A stretch of DNA of 35,877 nt from an uncultured SAR324 cluster bacterium (GTDB lineage: Bacteria; SAR324; NAC60-12), in NCBI GenBank assembly GCA_902575715.1, contig CACGSI010000008.1, positions 1 to 35,877 on the forward strand, written 5' to 3'. The notes below the pieces were generated by a model, which was given only the letters and a program-made list of their open reading frames with translations, searched no databases and was not told the DNA's origin. Numbering within the stretch: position 1 is the stretch's first letter; each line of letters starts with the position of its first letter. Shown one piece after another: positions 16,591-25,442 of the stretch. Made by a program: the position numbers and the translations under genes.

Positions 16591-17787
16591 TTAGCTACCT
16601 ACAGATGCAGCTGCTTTTTCACCAACTAATCGATTTTCATTAAAACGGCTGTAACGAAATGGTATTATCATTTCTGGAGTTTCTCCAGTGGCAATCATCT
16701 GGGCAGAATTATACCCGCTAGCAGGTGAAGCTTTAAATCCATAAGTTCCCCATCCTCCATTTATAAAAAACCCCTTGATTTCTTCTATGGACGAAATTAT
16801 AGGGCTGTAGTCTGGAGTCATATCACATAATCCCGCCCATTGACGTTGAACCGCGACATTATGTAAAATCGGGAAAAGTTCTAAAACATGTGCTGCATAA
16901 CTTTCAAGAAATCCTAATGTAGAAAGCATTCCATAATTTGAATAAGTATCAATTCCTCCTCCGCATACAAGTTCTCCTCTATCTGTTTGGCTAAGGTATA
17001 TATGTAAAGAACCGCTTACAACTGCATAATTTAACCAAGGTTTATAAGCTTGTGTAACCAAAGCTTGCAATGGATGTGTTACTAATGGTAATTTAATTCC
17101 TGCTTTCCTACAAACCTCTGAACTCCACCCTGCTACAACAGATATAACAGATTCGCAAGAAATTTTTCCTCTATTTGTAATAACATCGGTTACTTTATTT
17201 TGTTTTACAATAATATCTTGTACCTCTGTTAATTGATGAATATGAACGCCTTCTCTGTCAGCTCCTCTTGCATAGGCCCAAACTACAGCATCATGACGAA
17301 TAATTCCTCCTGGAGGATGATACAAAGCTCCGTGTATTGGAAAACGTGGATGATCTGAGATATCTATTTCAGGTATCATCTTTTTGATTTCCATTGGATC
17401 AAGAATATAACTATTAACACCTAATGCCTTATTATTTTCAGCTCGAGTAACCAAGCCTGACATGGCTGCAGTTGAATGACCTAGTGTGAAATGTCCTCTC
17501 TGACTGAACATTAAGTTAAAATCTAGTTCTTTTGACAAATTCTCATATAGTTTTATGCTCTGGTCATAAAATTTTATACCCTCTTCTGTTCTATAATTAG
17601 ATCGAAGTAGCGCAGTATTTCTTCCCGAACCACCATATCCAATGAATTTTTGTTCTAGAACAGCAACATTTTTTATACCAAGTTTAGTAAGATAGTATGC
17701 AGTTGCTAAACCGTGTGCTCCTCCTCCAATAATCACAACATCATAGCTTTTTTTAAGTTTGTGGTTTTGCCACATTCTGTTAGACAT
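16591..17787 (-). CDS. soxB: Heterotetrameric sarcosine oxidase beta subunit
   Basis: Catalytic flavin subunit of sarcosine oxidase, which converts sarcosine, THF and O2 to glycine, methylene-THF and H2O2. The N-terminal dinucleotide fold has IGGGAHGLATAY at about 20-31. GGIIRHDAVVWAYARGA at about 160-176 contains His165, matching the His that covalently binds FMN in the family. GSGRNTALLRSNYRTEEG at about 53-70 and the C-terminal GGWGTYGFKASPASG loop are further SoxB signatures. Length 398 is typical (about 400). Its ATG overlaps the soxG stop by one base (TAATG), implying coupled translation. Here it is the last sox gene, whereas the usual order puts it first. Confidence 0.92.
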   Translation of the reverse strand: MSNRMWQNHKLKKSYDVVIIGGGAHGLATAYYLTKLGIKNVAVLEQKFIGYGGSGRNTALLRSNYRTEEGIKFYDQSIKLYENLSKELDFNLMFSQRGHFTLGHSTAAMSGLVTRAENNKALGVNSYILDPMEIKKMIPEIDISDHPRFPIHGALYHPPGGIIRHDAVVWAYARGADREGVHIHQLTEVQDIIVKQNKVTDVITNRGKISCESVISVVAGWSSEVCRKAGIKLPLVTHPLQALVTQAYKPWLNYAVVSGSLHIYLSQTDRGELVCGGGIDTYSNYGMLSTLGFLESYAAHVLELFPILHNVAVQRQWAGLCDMTPDYSPIISSIEEIKGFFINGGWGTYGFKASPASGYNSAQMIATGETPEMIIPFRYSRFNENRLVGEKAAASVGS

Positions 17788-18446
17788 TATTTTGTCTCCT
17801 CAAAAGATACTGGTACTGTTGAGATACCGGTTGGAATTAATCCAACCCCAATCCCAACATCCATGATCGAATTAAATAGAGATTCTGAAAGATTTCTTGG
17901 ATGGACTATTATTTCAAAATTTTTTGTTCGGTATAAAGTCATATTTATAGTGTGTATTGAAGATTGAAGGACAGAGCCTGGTGTGACTTTATCTCTTCTA
18001 ATATTCACAGCTGTCGATCTTTGCAAGACTTCATCTCTTCTCGGTCCTCCTAAAACAAGACATCCTTGTGCTCCAGTTTGAATAATTACAGTAGTATTTT
18101 TTTTATCAATTTTTTCTTGTAAACTATCTTCTATTCCTGGTTGACATAACACTAAATAATCGTTCATTGTTAATCTTAAGACTGCTTTATCAGAGTCGCT
18201 CACTGAATTCAAAGGTTCTAATTTTGAAGCACCGGCAAAAATTTTTTCTGCAGCAATATCTGCATTTCCGTTTGAAATACTTATTTTTCCAATATGAGCC
18301 CAATCAACTAATACGCACTCATTTTTCAAATGTTTTAATTCATTTTCCTCATTACCAAAATTTTCAGCGATTTGCCATCCAGAAACTTCAGATATTTTTA
18401 TAGGGTAATTTTTATAAATCCCTGAAAGTGGACTAGATTTTATCAA
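17787..18446 (-). CDS. soxG: Sarcosine oxidase gamma subunit
   Basis: Gamma subunit of heterotetrameric sarcosine oxidase, a GcvT/YgfZ-like structural subunit. The 219 residues show low overall conservation but the GcvT-like order is clear: LVDWAHIGKISISNG at about 46-60, an oligonucleotide-binding-like middle, and TGAQGCLVLGGPRRDEVLQRS at about 126-146, where SoxG usually has a similar 'G..R.VL' run. The start is TTG, supported by AGGAG six bases upstream. It lies between soxA and soxB, with a 143-base gap after soxA and a one-base overlap with soxB. Context makes the assignment firm. Confidence 0.85.
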   Translation of the reverse strand: MIKSSPLSGIYKNYPIKISEVSGWQIAENFGNEENELKHLKNECVLVDWAHIGKISISNGNADIAAEKIFAGASKLEPLNSVSDSDKAVLRLTMNDYLVLCQPGIEDSLQEKIDKKNTTVIIQTGAQGCLVLGGPRRDEVLQRSTAVNIRRDKVTPGSVLQSSIHTINMTLYRTKNFEIIVHPRNLSESLFNSIMDVGIGVGLIPTGISTVPVSFEETK

Positions 18447-18589
18447 GATATACTCCTAAAATTTTTTATATTCTTTAAAAAAATTTAATTTGTTTTGTGC
18501 TAAATTAATTAAAGCAAATATTAAAAGATTCTTCTCAATTGAAACTTTTTGCAATAATTTTTACCACCTTTTATTTTTAAAGTTAAGTT

Positions 18590-21472
18590 CTAGCTTTTCA
18601 ATAATGTCCCCTGAGGGTCGTATGGTGAGTGGTCAAGGATGGTTGCCTTTACGTCACTACCGTTTGCCATACGGATTAAAAAACAATTTCCAGTTTCAGA
18701 CAATTCATTACGTAACCACGCTAAACCAACACCTCTTTTTAGCGTAGGGCTATAGCGTGAGCTAGTGACCCTTCCCACTATTTTACCTTTATCTAAAATA
18801 GCTACACCATCATCTGGAATCGGACTATTGGAGTCCAACTGATATGGAACAAGTTTATTTTCTAGTCCCCTTTCTTTAAAATGTTTTAAAAAAGCTTTTC
18901 CTAAGAAATCGTCTTTATCATCTTTGATAGCGAATCCAACTCCAGTTTCATAAGGACTGTTTAAAGCATCACTATCTGTACCAGGTATCAAATGTCCTTT
19001 TTCCAGACGTAAAATTCTCTGAGTTTCTACCCCAAATGGCTTTAGAGAGAATGATTCCCCTTCATTCATTAAAAAATTCCACATTGACTCTCCGTACTCA
19101 GCCGGAAAATGAATTTCATAACCAAGTTCACCTGTGAAACCAATTCTAAAAAATGAAACAGGGATATCTTTAATTTCTGCAATTCGGCAATGCATGTATG
19201 GGAATGCTTTGTTAGACATGTCAATTTTTACAATTTTTTGTAAAAAATCTCGTGAAGTTTTTCCAGTAATATTCAAAGCAGCATTAGCTAAACTAAGATT
19301 TTTTACTTGTACCTCAAAATTTTCCTGTAAAACCCACCACTGGAAAATAGAGTTAATTGCATCTTGATTACCGGTGGTGGTGGTCAAATAGTATTTACCA
19401 TGTTCAATGTGTGAAATAGTTCCATCCTCAAAAAGTATACCATCTTCTCCCACCATAATAGAATATCTGGTACGACCAACATCAAATTTCATGAACTTGC
19501 CGGGAAACATAAATTGTAAAAATTTTACTGCATCTGGACCAAGCACTTCTATTTTCCCCAGAGTACTTACGTCTATCATTCCTAAGCCGTTTCTTACATA
19601 ATTTACTTCTTCCTCTGGATTCGTATATGAATCCGGCCTTTTCCATTGACCAGCATCAAGAAATTTAGCTCCTAACTCTATATGGCAATGGTGAATAGGG
19701 GTTCTTCTTATAGGTGACAAATGAGGGGCTCGCCCAGCCAATACTCCAAATGATACTCCTGAAAATGGAGGTCGCATTGTAGTTGGTACCGCATCTAATG
19801 AAGTAAGTCCTGTGTCAATAGCAGCTAGTCTTGCTACTGCTTCATGACAGCTTTTACCTTGACAAGGCCCCATTCCCATACTCGAATAGCGTTTTAATGA
19901 TTCTACTTGATCATAACCTTCCTCAATTGAAGCTTGAGCCTCTTCACGAGTTACATCCATACATTTACATATGAAGTGATTTTTTCCTCCCACCTCAATA
20001 TCTGCAGGTAAAGCCATAATTATTTCTTTTTTATCTCTTTTAGTTATAGGGGCATTCAAATTATTTGCGGCAGCCTTACCAGATTCAGTTCCTTCTTTAT
20101 ATAAGTGTGAAAAATTGGTATAACCATGAACTTCCCCTGTAGAATACATTCCAGATGGTAAATCAGAAACTCTTAGAATTTGTCTTTCTGAATCCCATGT
20201 TGGTCGTTTACGCCCCATTGACAACAAATTTAATTGTGGCTTGAAACCTGCTGCGATGACGAGCAAGTCACAATCAAAAGATTGATTTGAATCTTGTCCA
20301 TATATTGGTCCTACATCAACGCGCTTAATTTTTTTTGTCCCGTATGCTTTATGTACAGTTATATTTTTGTATACAGGTATATTTAATTTCATAATTTGCT
20401 TTTCAAATGCTCCAACCTCGCCCGACTCTCTGCCATCCACTACAGCAACAACATTTGCCCCTGCGCCATGTAATAGTAATGCTGTGTGGTATCCTCCATC
20501 ATGTGTAGTAACTACAACTGCGTTTTCTCCTGGAAGAACCGAATGACATACAATCAATTTTTCTACACCACGTCCAGTTAAAATTCCAGGGAGATCATTA
20601 TTTTCAAATACTAAGTGTCTATCTGTAGCACCAGGAGCCAATATTACTGATTCAGCACGAATTTTATACAAATCTGCATCACAATATGCAGCTACTAAAT
20701 TGTCCTCATATATTCCAAAAACACTTGTATTAATCATCACTTCTAGATTTTGATGATCAAAAAATTCTTTGATCAATGATTGTATAGCATCCTTTTCTTT
20801 CAAACCATTAAGGTTATTATTATCACAATTTTCTACTGGAAAAATACTATGTAATGCTCTTCCTCCGAGCTTTGGGTTATCATCAATTAACAAAACTCTT
20901 TTTCCTTCTTCAAGTGCGGATTTAGTCGCTGAAAGCCCTGCGGGTCCTCCTCCAATAATGCAGACGTCTGGAAATCTGTAGTGCTTTTCATAACGTCTAT
21001 TCGTATGTTTGCCTGTTACATCTATTTTACCAAGTCCAGCAACTTTTCTTATTTGATGTTCTGCAATGGGCCAGAGCCATTTTGGTTTGTGAAACATTTT
21101 GTAATAAAAACCATTTGGTAACAATGGAACCGCCCAATTATTTACAACTCCTATATCTATTTCTAGTGATGGCCAAGCATTTTGAGATTTTACTATCATC
21201 CCATTTCTTACTAAAACTCTGTCGGCTAATAAATTTGGTTCATCATTAACAGTTACCAAAGATTCATGGCCTTGTCCAAAAATATCGTAAGCACCACGTG
21301 GTCGATGGTATTTGAAACTTCTTGAAATTAAAGTCCTTCCCGAAGCAACTAAAGCTGAGGTGATGGTATCTCCCAGAAATGCTTTTATGCGTTTACCATC
21401 AAAAGTAAAATAAATTTCATCTCCTAAATCAGATAATTTGCAATATTGATGGCTAGTTATTCTTTTTACCAT
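18590..21472 (-). CDS. soxA: Sarcosine oxidase alpha subunit
   Basis: Large subunit of heterotetrameric sarcosine oxidase. The 960 residues show four modules: an N-terminal ferredoxin-like domain (about 1-100) without the Cys set needed for a 2Fe-2S cluster, as normal in this family; an NAD-binding domain starting at IIGGGPAGLSATK (about 172-184); a BFD-like Cys region (ICKCMDVT ... GPCQGKSCHE, about 500-550); and a C-terminal GcvT-like THF domain that takes the methylene group, beginning near GAKFLDAGQWKRPDSY and containing ELGYEIHFP. Length is slightly below the usual ~1000. It is 21 bases downstream of soxD. Assignment certain; activity on higher N-methyl compounds is possible. Confidence 0.95.
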   Translation of the reverse strand: MVKRITSHQYCKLSDLGDEIYFTFDGKRIKAFLGDTITSALVASGRTLISRSFKYHRPRGAYDIFGQGHESLVTVNDEPNLLADRVLVRNGMIVKSQNAWPSLEIDIGVVNNWAVPLLPNGFYYKMFHKPKWLWPIAEHQIRKVAGLGKIDVTGKHTNRRYEKHYRFPDVCIIGGGPAGLSATKSALEEGKRVLLIDDNPKLGGRALHSIFPVENCDNNNLNGLKEKDAIQSLIKEFFDHQNLEVMINTSVFGIYEDNLVAAYCDADLYKIRAESVILAPGATDRHLVFENNDLPGILTGRGVEKLIVCHSVLPGENAVVVTTHDGGYHTALLLHGAGANVVAVVDGRESGEVGAFEKQIMKLNIPVYKNITVHKAYGTKKIKRVDVGPIYGQDSNQSFDCDLLVIAAGFKPQLNLLSMGRKRPTWDSERQILRVSDLPSGMYSTGEVHGYTNFSHLYKEGTESGKAAANNLNAPITKRDKKEIIMALPADIEVGGKNHFICKCMDVTREEAQASIEEGYDQVESLKRYSSMGMGPCQGKSCHEAVARLAAIDTGLTSLDAVPTTMRPPFSGVSFGVLAGRAPHLSPIRRTPIHHCHIELGAKFLDAGQWKRPDSYTNPEEEVNYVRNGLGMIDVSTLGKIEVLGPDAVKFLQFMFPGKFMKFDVGRTRYSIMVGEDGILFEDGTISHIEHGKYYLTTTTGNQDAINSIFQWWVLQENFEVQVKNLSLANAALNITGKTSRDFLQKIVKIDMSNKAFPYMHCRIAEIKDIPVSFFRIGFTGELGYEIHFPAEYGESMWNFLMNEGESFSLKPFGVETQRILRLEKGHLIPGTDSDALNSPYETGVGFAIKDDKDDFLGKAFLKHFKERGLENKLVPYQLDSNSPIPDDGVAILDKGKIVGRVTSSRYSPTLKRGVGLAWLRNELSETGNCFLIRMANGSDVKATILDHSPYDPQGTLLKS

Positions 21473-21493
21473 TAATTATCTCGGTCAAAATTT

Positions 21494-21763
21494 TTATAAA
21501 AATTTATTCAAATCTTTATACCAGAAACTTATATGATCAGTATTGTTTTTTGTATCTCTTTCAGCTAAAAACCAACTTTGACAACCACTCCGGTGATACC
21601 ACCACTCTATTTGTTTCCCCATTTTATTCTCTCTGAAATAAACGTAATCTGCCCATTCATCAAATTCTGCATTTTGAGAAGGTCGATTTTTTAACTCACT
21701 TTTGAAGCTAAACTCACTTACAGATCTTTTACCACAATTAGGACAATTTAACTGGAAACTCAT
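21494..21763 (-). CDS. soxD: Sarcosine oxidase delta subunit
   Basis: Small zinc-binding subunit of heterotetrameric sarcosine oxidase. In 89 residues the zinc ligands are all recognisable: Cys7 and Cys10 in CPNCGKR, and His57 and Cys61 in YHRSGCQSWF, the same spacing as in structurally known delta subunits. FDEWADYVYFREN and the Trp-rich IEWWYH segment are also typical. It is the first sox gene on this strand, preceded by a 214-bp A+T-rich gap that probably holds a promoter, though I cannot pick one confidently. Confidence 0.93.
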   Translation of the reverse strand: MSFQLNCPNCGKRSVSEFSFKSELKNRPSQNAEFDEWADYVYFRENKMGKQIEWWYHRSGCQSWFLAERDTKNNTDHISFWYKDLNKFL

Positions 21764-21977
21764 ATATTTTAATTTTTAAGTTATAAATTAAAAAATTAGA
21801 AAAAAAGTTAAATATTCAATTTTTTACTAATTATTAGTATTGATAGGATACTCTTCATATTTTTAATTGATTAATATATTATATATTTAAAAAATACTCC
21901 ACATCATTAAGAAAATCTTATAAAGAAATAAATAGAAAATAATTTATTTTAGTTTTTTCCCGATAATCAAAAACAAT
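21764..21977. other. 214-bp A+T-rich spacer before soxD
   Basis: This is the longest gap in the - strand gene series and a likely site for the sox promoter. I see no consensus promoter, riboswitch-like core or strong terminator in it; the only symmetry is a short A/T palindrome near 21870-21890. Confidence 0.4.
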
Positions 21978-23138
21978 TCATGAGTTTTGTAATTCTTGCT
22001 CTACTAGTTGTACCCAAAATGATGATCCAATTTGAAGCGCACTGTCATTAAAATCATAATCAGATGAGTGCAGGGGCATAGAATTTGATCCTTCTGTTCC
22101 ATTTCCCATAAGTATAAAACATCCAGGCCTAGCATCTGAAAAATGTGCAAAATCCTCTGAAAATAATCTTGGTGAACAATTCGAGTCAACGGAATCTTCT
22201 CCTACTAATTTGCAGGCGGCATTATTTGCAGCAACTAAAGATTTTTTAGAATTGATTACAGCTGGAAAAATAGTCTCATAATATACATCAGCCTTTACTC
22301 CATGAGCAATACAAACTCCTTCAACAATTTGTCTGATACTAGCTTCTATTGTTTTATTTATTTGATGAGTAAGAGCACGGGTGTCTCCTCTTAAAATGGC
22401 TGATCCGGGCAGGACATTCCTCTTCCCATTTGTAATAAATTCTGTGACAGAAACAACTCCACCAAAACTTGGATTGATTTTTCTAGAAATTATTGTTTGG
22501 AGATTTTGAACTATTTCAGTCCCAACCAGAATTGCATCAACACCCATGTGAGGCATTGCGGAATGTCCTCCTTTTGCCATTATTTTTATCTCAAAAAGAC
22601 TTTCACTTGCTGTTATAGGACCAGGTCTCATCTCAAAAAAACCCAATGGCATACCCGGTATATTGTGAATTCCGTATACATCATCAACATCAAATCTTCT
22701 AAATAATCCATCTTCAATCATAGCCTTAGCACCTAAACCGTGCTCCTCATTAGGTTGAAAAATGAAAATTATCTTACCATTAAAATTTTTTGTATCGGAT
22801 AAGTGTTTGGCGGCACCAAGTAACATGCTAATATGTCCATCATGACCACAGGCATGCATTACTCCTTCAATTTGTGAACTGTATTGGCATTTCTCGTTTT
22901 CTTTTATTGGTAAAGCATCCATATCTGCTCTGAGTCCAATACACCGATTAGCGTTCCCATTTTCTAAAATCCCAACCAGACCTGTGCCTCCGATACCTTG
23001 ATGAACCGTAATACCAAAATTATTTAAAAGTTCAGCAACTTTTGATGATGTCCTATATTCATTAAACCCCAACTCTGGGTGAAGATGGAAATCTCTTCTC
23101 CATTCTTTCATGGTTTTTTGTAAATATTTTGTTTTCAA
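21978..23138 (-). CDS. M20-family amidohydrolase/deacylase
   Basis: A metal-dependent N-acyl amino acid hydrolase of the M20D (hippurate hydrolase / IAA-amino acid hydrolase-like) family. Metal and catalytic motifs are GLRADMDALPIKE at about 68-80, HACGHDGH at about 95-102 with metal-ligand Cys97 and His99, and the catalytic Glu131-Glu132 in FQPNEEHG. The 386-residue length is typical and there is no signal peptide. It is placed between the DAO-type flavoprotein gene (19 bases away) and the sox genes. It may release an N-methylated or other amino acid from an N-acyl conjugate and feed it to the pathway, but the substrate is not shown by the sequence. Confidence 0.85.
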   Translation of the reverse strand: MKTKYLQKTMKEWRRDFHLHPELGFNEYRTSSKVAELLNNFGITVHQGIGGTGLVGILENGNANRCIGLRADMDALPIKENEKCQYSSQIEGVMHACGHDGHISMLLGAAKHLSDTKNFNGKIIFIFQPNEEHGLGAKAMIEDGLFRRFDVDDVYGIHNIPGMPLGFFEMRPGPITASESLFEIKIMAKGGHSAMPHMGVDAILVGTEIVQNLQTIISRKINPSFGGVVSVTEFITNGKRNVLPGSAILRGDTRALTHQINKTIEASIRQIVEGVCIAHGVKADVYYETIFPAVINSKKSLVAANNAACKLVGEDSVDSNCSPRLFSEDFAHFSDARPGCFILMGNGTEGSNSMPLHSSDYDFNDSALQIGSSFWVQLVEQELQNS

Positions 23139-23157
23139 ATTTTGGTTATATATTTAG

Positions 23158-24471
23158 TTACCCATTTACAGAAAAACTGCTATTAGGATTAATTTTGCGA
23201 TTACGTGAATAGAACCCCATATTTAATTCCAGACCTGTGTATACTGTTTTTACTTTGATTGGGTTGGAGTCATGGTCATGTCCTTTTTCGCATGAGTCTA
23301 TAAGCTCTGCCATACAATGCCCAGCAACAGGAGCGTTTTTAAACTGATTACCACTAGTCCCAATTGCCATATAAAAACCCCCAAGAACTGATTTGTCATA
23401 AATTGGAATCCAGTCGTCAGAAACATCATATAAATCAACAACTCCTCTTGATCTGGAGGGTATTTTTAATTCTGGGATACGTCTGGCACACCTGTAAACT
23501 TGGGCTTCCCATTGAGATTCAGTGATTTGATTATTGTAATTATCTGGATCCGAGATCCATTCTTGAATATCACATTTAGGGTCTTCACTTCCAATAAGAA
23601 TAGTGTTTCCGGTCTCAGGTCGAAAATATATGCCATTGTCATTGTCTGAAGTATGGTATCCGTCTTTTTCAAAATCAAAACCATCTGGAGATGGTATGTG
23701 ATGCACTTCATGACGTAACGCCTTGGTTTTGATGTTCATTTCATCTTCAACTCCTGCCATTTTGTTTATTATAAAAGAATGGGGACCTGCCACATTTACA
23801 ACAATGGGAGCATCTATTTCTTCTCCATTTTTTAATTTTACACCAGTAACTCTAGTGTTAACTTGACGGATTTCAGCAATTTCGCTATTAAACAGGAATT
23901 CACCACCATGAGCTTCTGTAGCTACTTGAAGGTTATGGGACGATAATTGAGGATCACTAACATAACCCGCACCAGGTGTAAAAACTGCTCCTTCTATTTT
24001 TTTACCTGATTTATCCCAAAAATTTTCATCTTCATCTGGTCGAGTGGTCCCGTCATACTGATCATGAGAGTATATAGGCATTTTTTCTTTTAATTTTTCT
24101 AGATCCCATATTTCATGTTCAACTCCAATTTCTTTAAAAAATTTTAAACTTTTTTTACTATGATCTTCACCTTTAAGTTTAATTAAAATTGAACCAGTTT
24201 TCATATATTTGATCATTCCTCTTTCATCTTTTACTCCAAGATAATTTTCCCAGTCATCCCAATAGAAAAAACCTTCATATGCCATTGCGACTCCGTCCCA
24301 AGTAGAATAACTAGCTCTTACAATTGCACATGAATTACTCGTAGAACCGTATCCCGATGTAGGTAATTTGTCTATGTTAAGAGTTTTATAACCTTTTTTG
24401 GCCAATTCAAAAGAAATTGCTGATCCGATAACTCCAGCTCCAATTATTATTGCGTCTGCTTTTTTATTCAT
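23158..24471 (-). CDS. DAO-type FAD-dependent oxidoreductase
   Basis: A flavin amine/amino acid oxidoreductase of the DAO (D-amino acid oxidase / glycine oxidase / sarcosine oxidase beta) superfamily. The Rossmann motif IIGAGVIGSAISFELAKKGY lies at about 8-27, with the family's second FAD contact at GSTSNSCAIVRASYS (about 42-56). The C-terminal GGFYMAIGTSGNQFKNAPVAGH is the usual FAD-closing region. There is no His in the first loop, so covalent FAD of the DMGDH kind is not evident, and no GcvT domain is attached (437 residues). Co-oriented with M20 and sox genes, it may oxidise another N-methyl or imino acid. Substrate and electron acceptor are unknown. Confidence 0.8.
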   Translation of the reverse strand: MNKKADAIIIGAGVIGSAISFELAKKGYKTLNIDKLPTSGYGSTSNSCAIVRASYSTWDGVAMAYEGFFYWDDWENYLGVKDERGMIKYMKTGSILIKLKGEDHSKKSLKFFKEIGVEHEIWDLEKLKEKMPIYSHDQYDGTTRPDEDENFWDKSGKKIEGAVFTPGAGYVSDPQLSSHNLQVATEAHGGEFLFNSEIAEIRQVNTRVTGVKLKNGEEIDAPIVVNVAGPHSFIINKMAGVEDEMNIKTKALRHEVHHIPSPDGFDFEKDGYHTSDNDNGIYFRPETGNTILIGSEDPKCDIQEWISDPDNYNNQITESQWEAQVYRCARRIPELKIPSRSRGVVDLYDVSDDWIPIYDKSVLGGFYMAIGTSGNQFKNAPVAGHCMAELIDSCEKGHDHDSNPIKVKTVYTGLELNMGFYSRNRKINPNSSFSVNG

Positions 24472-24516
24472 TTTTCCTGTTTAATTTAGTTTAATATTAA
24501 TAACCATTCTAAATAT

Positions 24517-24996
24517 TTAAAGGTCAATTAAATTTATTCCATGTCCAGTTTTTTTAAGAAACTTTTCCATGTCTCCAATAGGAATTTGTAAAGTACTTGT
24601 ATTTACAAGAGGGTGGCAAAGAATTGATTTTTCTTCCCAAATAACTTTGTCTATGTACGCTTCTACATCTTTATCTATATCGTTTACCAAAGCCAACAAA
24701 CTTACTGCACCTGGTTTAATACTCAAATATTTTTTTAGCCTTTCTGGAGATGCAAAACTTAATCTTGAAGTGTCTAATTTGTTTGAAAGGATTTTTAAAT
24801 CTATTTTTTTGTCTTCTGGCAAGGTTATCAAAAAGTGTCTTGATCCCTTTTTATCTCTTAAAAATAAATTTTTAGTAGAAGCACCATCCATTTGTGGAGT
24901 ATGAATTTTTGATTCTTCGACAGTAAAAACAGCTTTATGATCATATCGTCTGTATGAAACTTTATTTGAATCTAAGTAATTGTATATCTCACCCAT
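24517..24996 (-). CDS. Prolyl-tRNA editing protein (ProX/PrdX, YbaK-like)
   Basis: A freestanding YbaK/ProX-type aminoacyl-tRNA deacylase, expected to clear mischarged tRNA-Pro, most likely Ala-tRNA-Pro. In 159 residues the fold's signatures are KAVFTVEES at about 21-29, Lys42 in STKNLFLRDKKG (matching the catalytic Lys of ProXp-ala enzymes), KPGAVSLLAL at about 94-103 and CHPLVNTSTLQI near the end. Its role is translational quality control, so its location in a methylamine catabolic gene series is probably incidental. It is 16 bases after folB. Confidence 0.82.
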   Translation of the reverse strand: MGEIYNYLDSNKVSYRRYDHKAVFTVEESKIHTPQMDGASTKNLFLRDKKGSRHFLITLPEDKKIDLKILSNKLDTSRLSFASPERLKKYLSIKPGAVSLLALVNDIDKDVEAYIDKVIWEEKSILCHPLVNTSTLQIPIGDMEKFLKKTGHGINLIDL

Positions 24997-25012
24997 TTTT
25001 TATTTATAAATG

Positions 25013-25390
25013 TTATTCTTCTGAATTCCAAACTACTTCTACTTCTACATGGTCAAGAATCCCTTGGATGGGTACAGAGGGTTTTCTTATGCGTACAATT
25101 ATTAGGTCCACAGAGTAAAGTGAACGCATTTCTTCAATTATTCTGTTTCCTAATGTTTCAATCAAGTTGAAATTTTTTTCAGAGCACACTCTGCTTACTA
25201 TTTTATGAGCATTTACATATGAAACAGTAGCACGTTCTTCATCTTTCCAAGGGAAAGTTGGATTTGCTAATCTATATTCTAAATCAATTTCAAATCTTTG
25301 ACCAAGAGTTTTTTCTTCTTGATGGACTCCATGGAATCCGTATACAACAATGTTATTAAGACTAATAGTAAATTCAGTTTTATTATTCAT
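25013..25390 (-). CDS. folB: Dihydroneopterin aldolase-family protein
   Basis: FolB-type aldolase/epimerase that cleaves dihydroneopterin to 6-hydroxymethyldihydropterin in folate synthesis. The 125-residue length is typical. Visible motifs are VYGFHGVHQEEKTLGQRFEID at its N-terminal third, FNLIETLGNRI with the conserved Glu near 80, and VRIRKPSVPI with the catalytic-region Lys. It follows the formate-THF ligase gene by 52 bases on the same strand; that context suits extra THF demand for C1 transfer. Some FolB paralogues act in other pterin pathways, so a specialised role cannot be excluded. Confidence 0.88.
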   Translation of the reverse strand: MNNKTEFTISLNNIVVYGFHGVHQEEKTLGQRFEIDLEYRLANPTFPWKDEERATVSYVNAHKIVSRVCSEKNFNLIETLGNRIIEEMRSLYSVDLIIVRIRKPSVPIQGILDHVEVEVVWNSEE

Positions 25391-25442
25391 AAAAAAAAAA
25401 TTTGTTTTAAAACTCTTAAAAAATAATAACTTTATTTGATTA

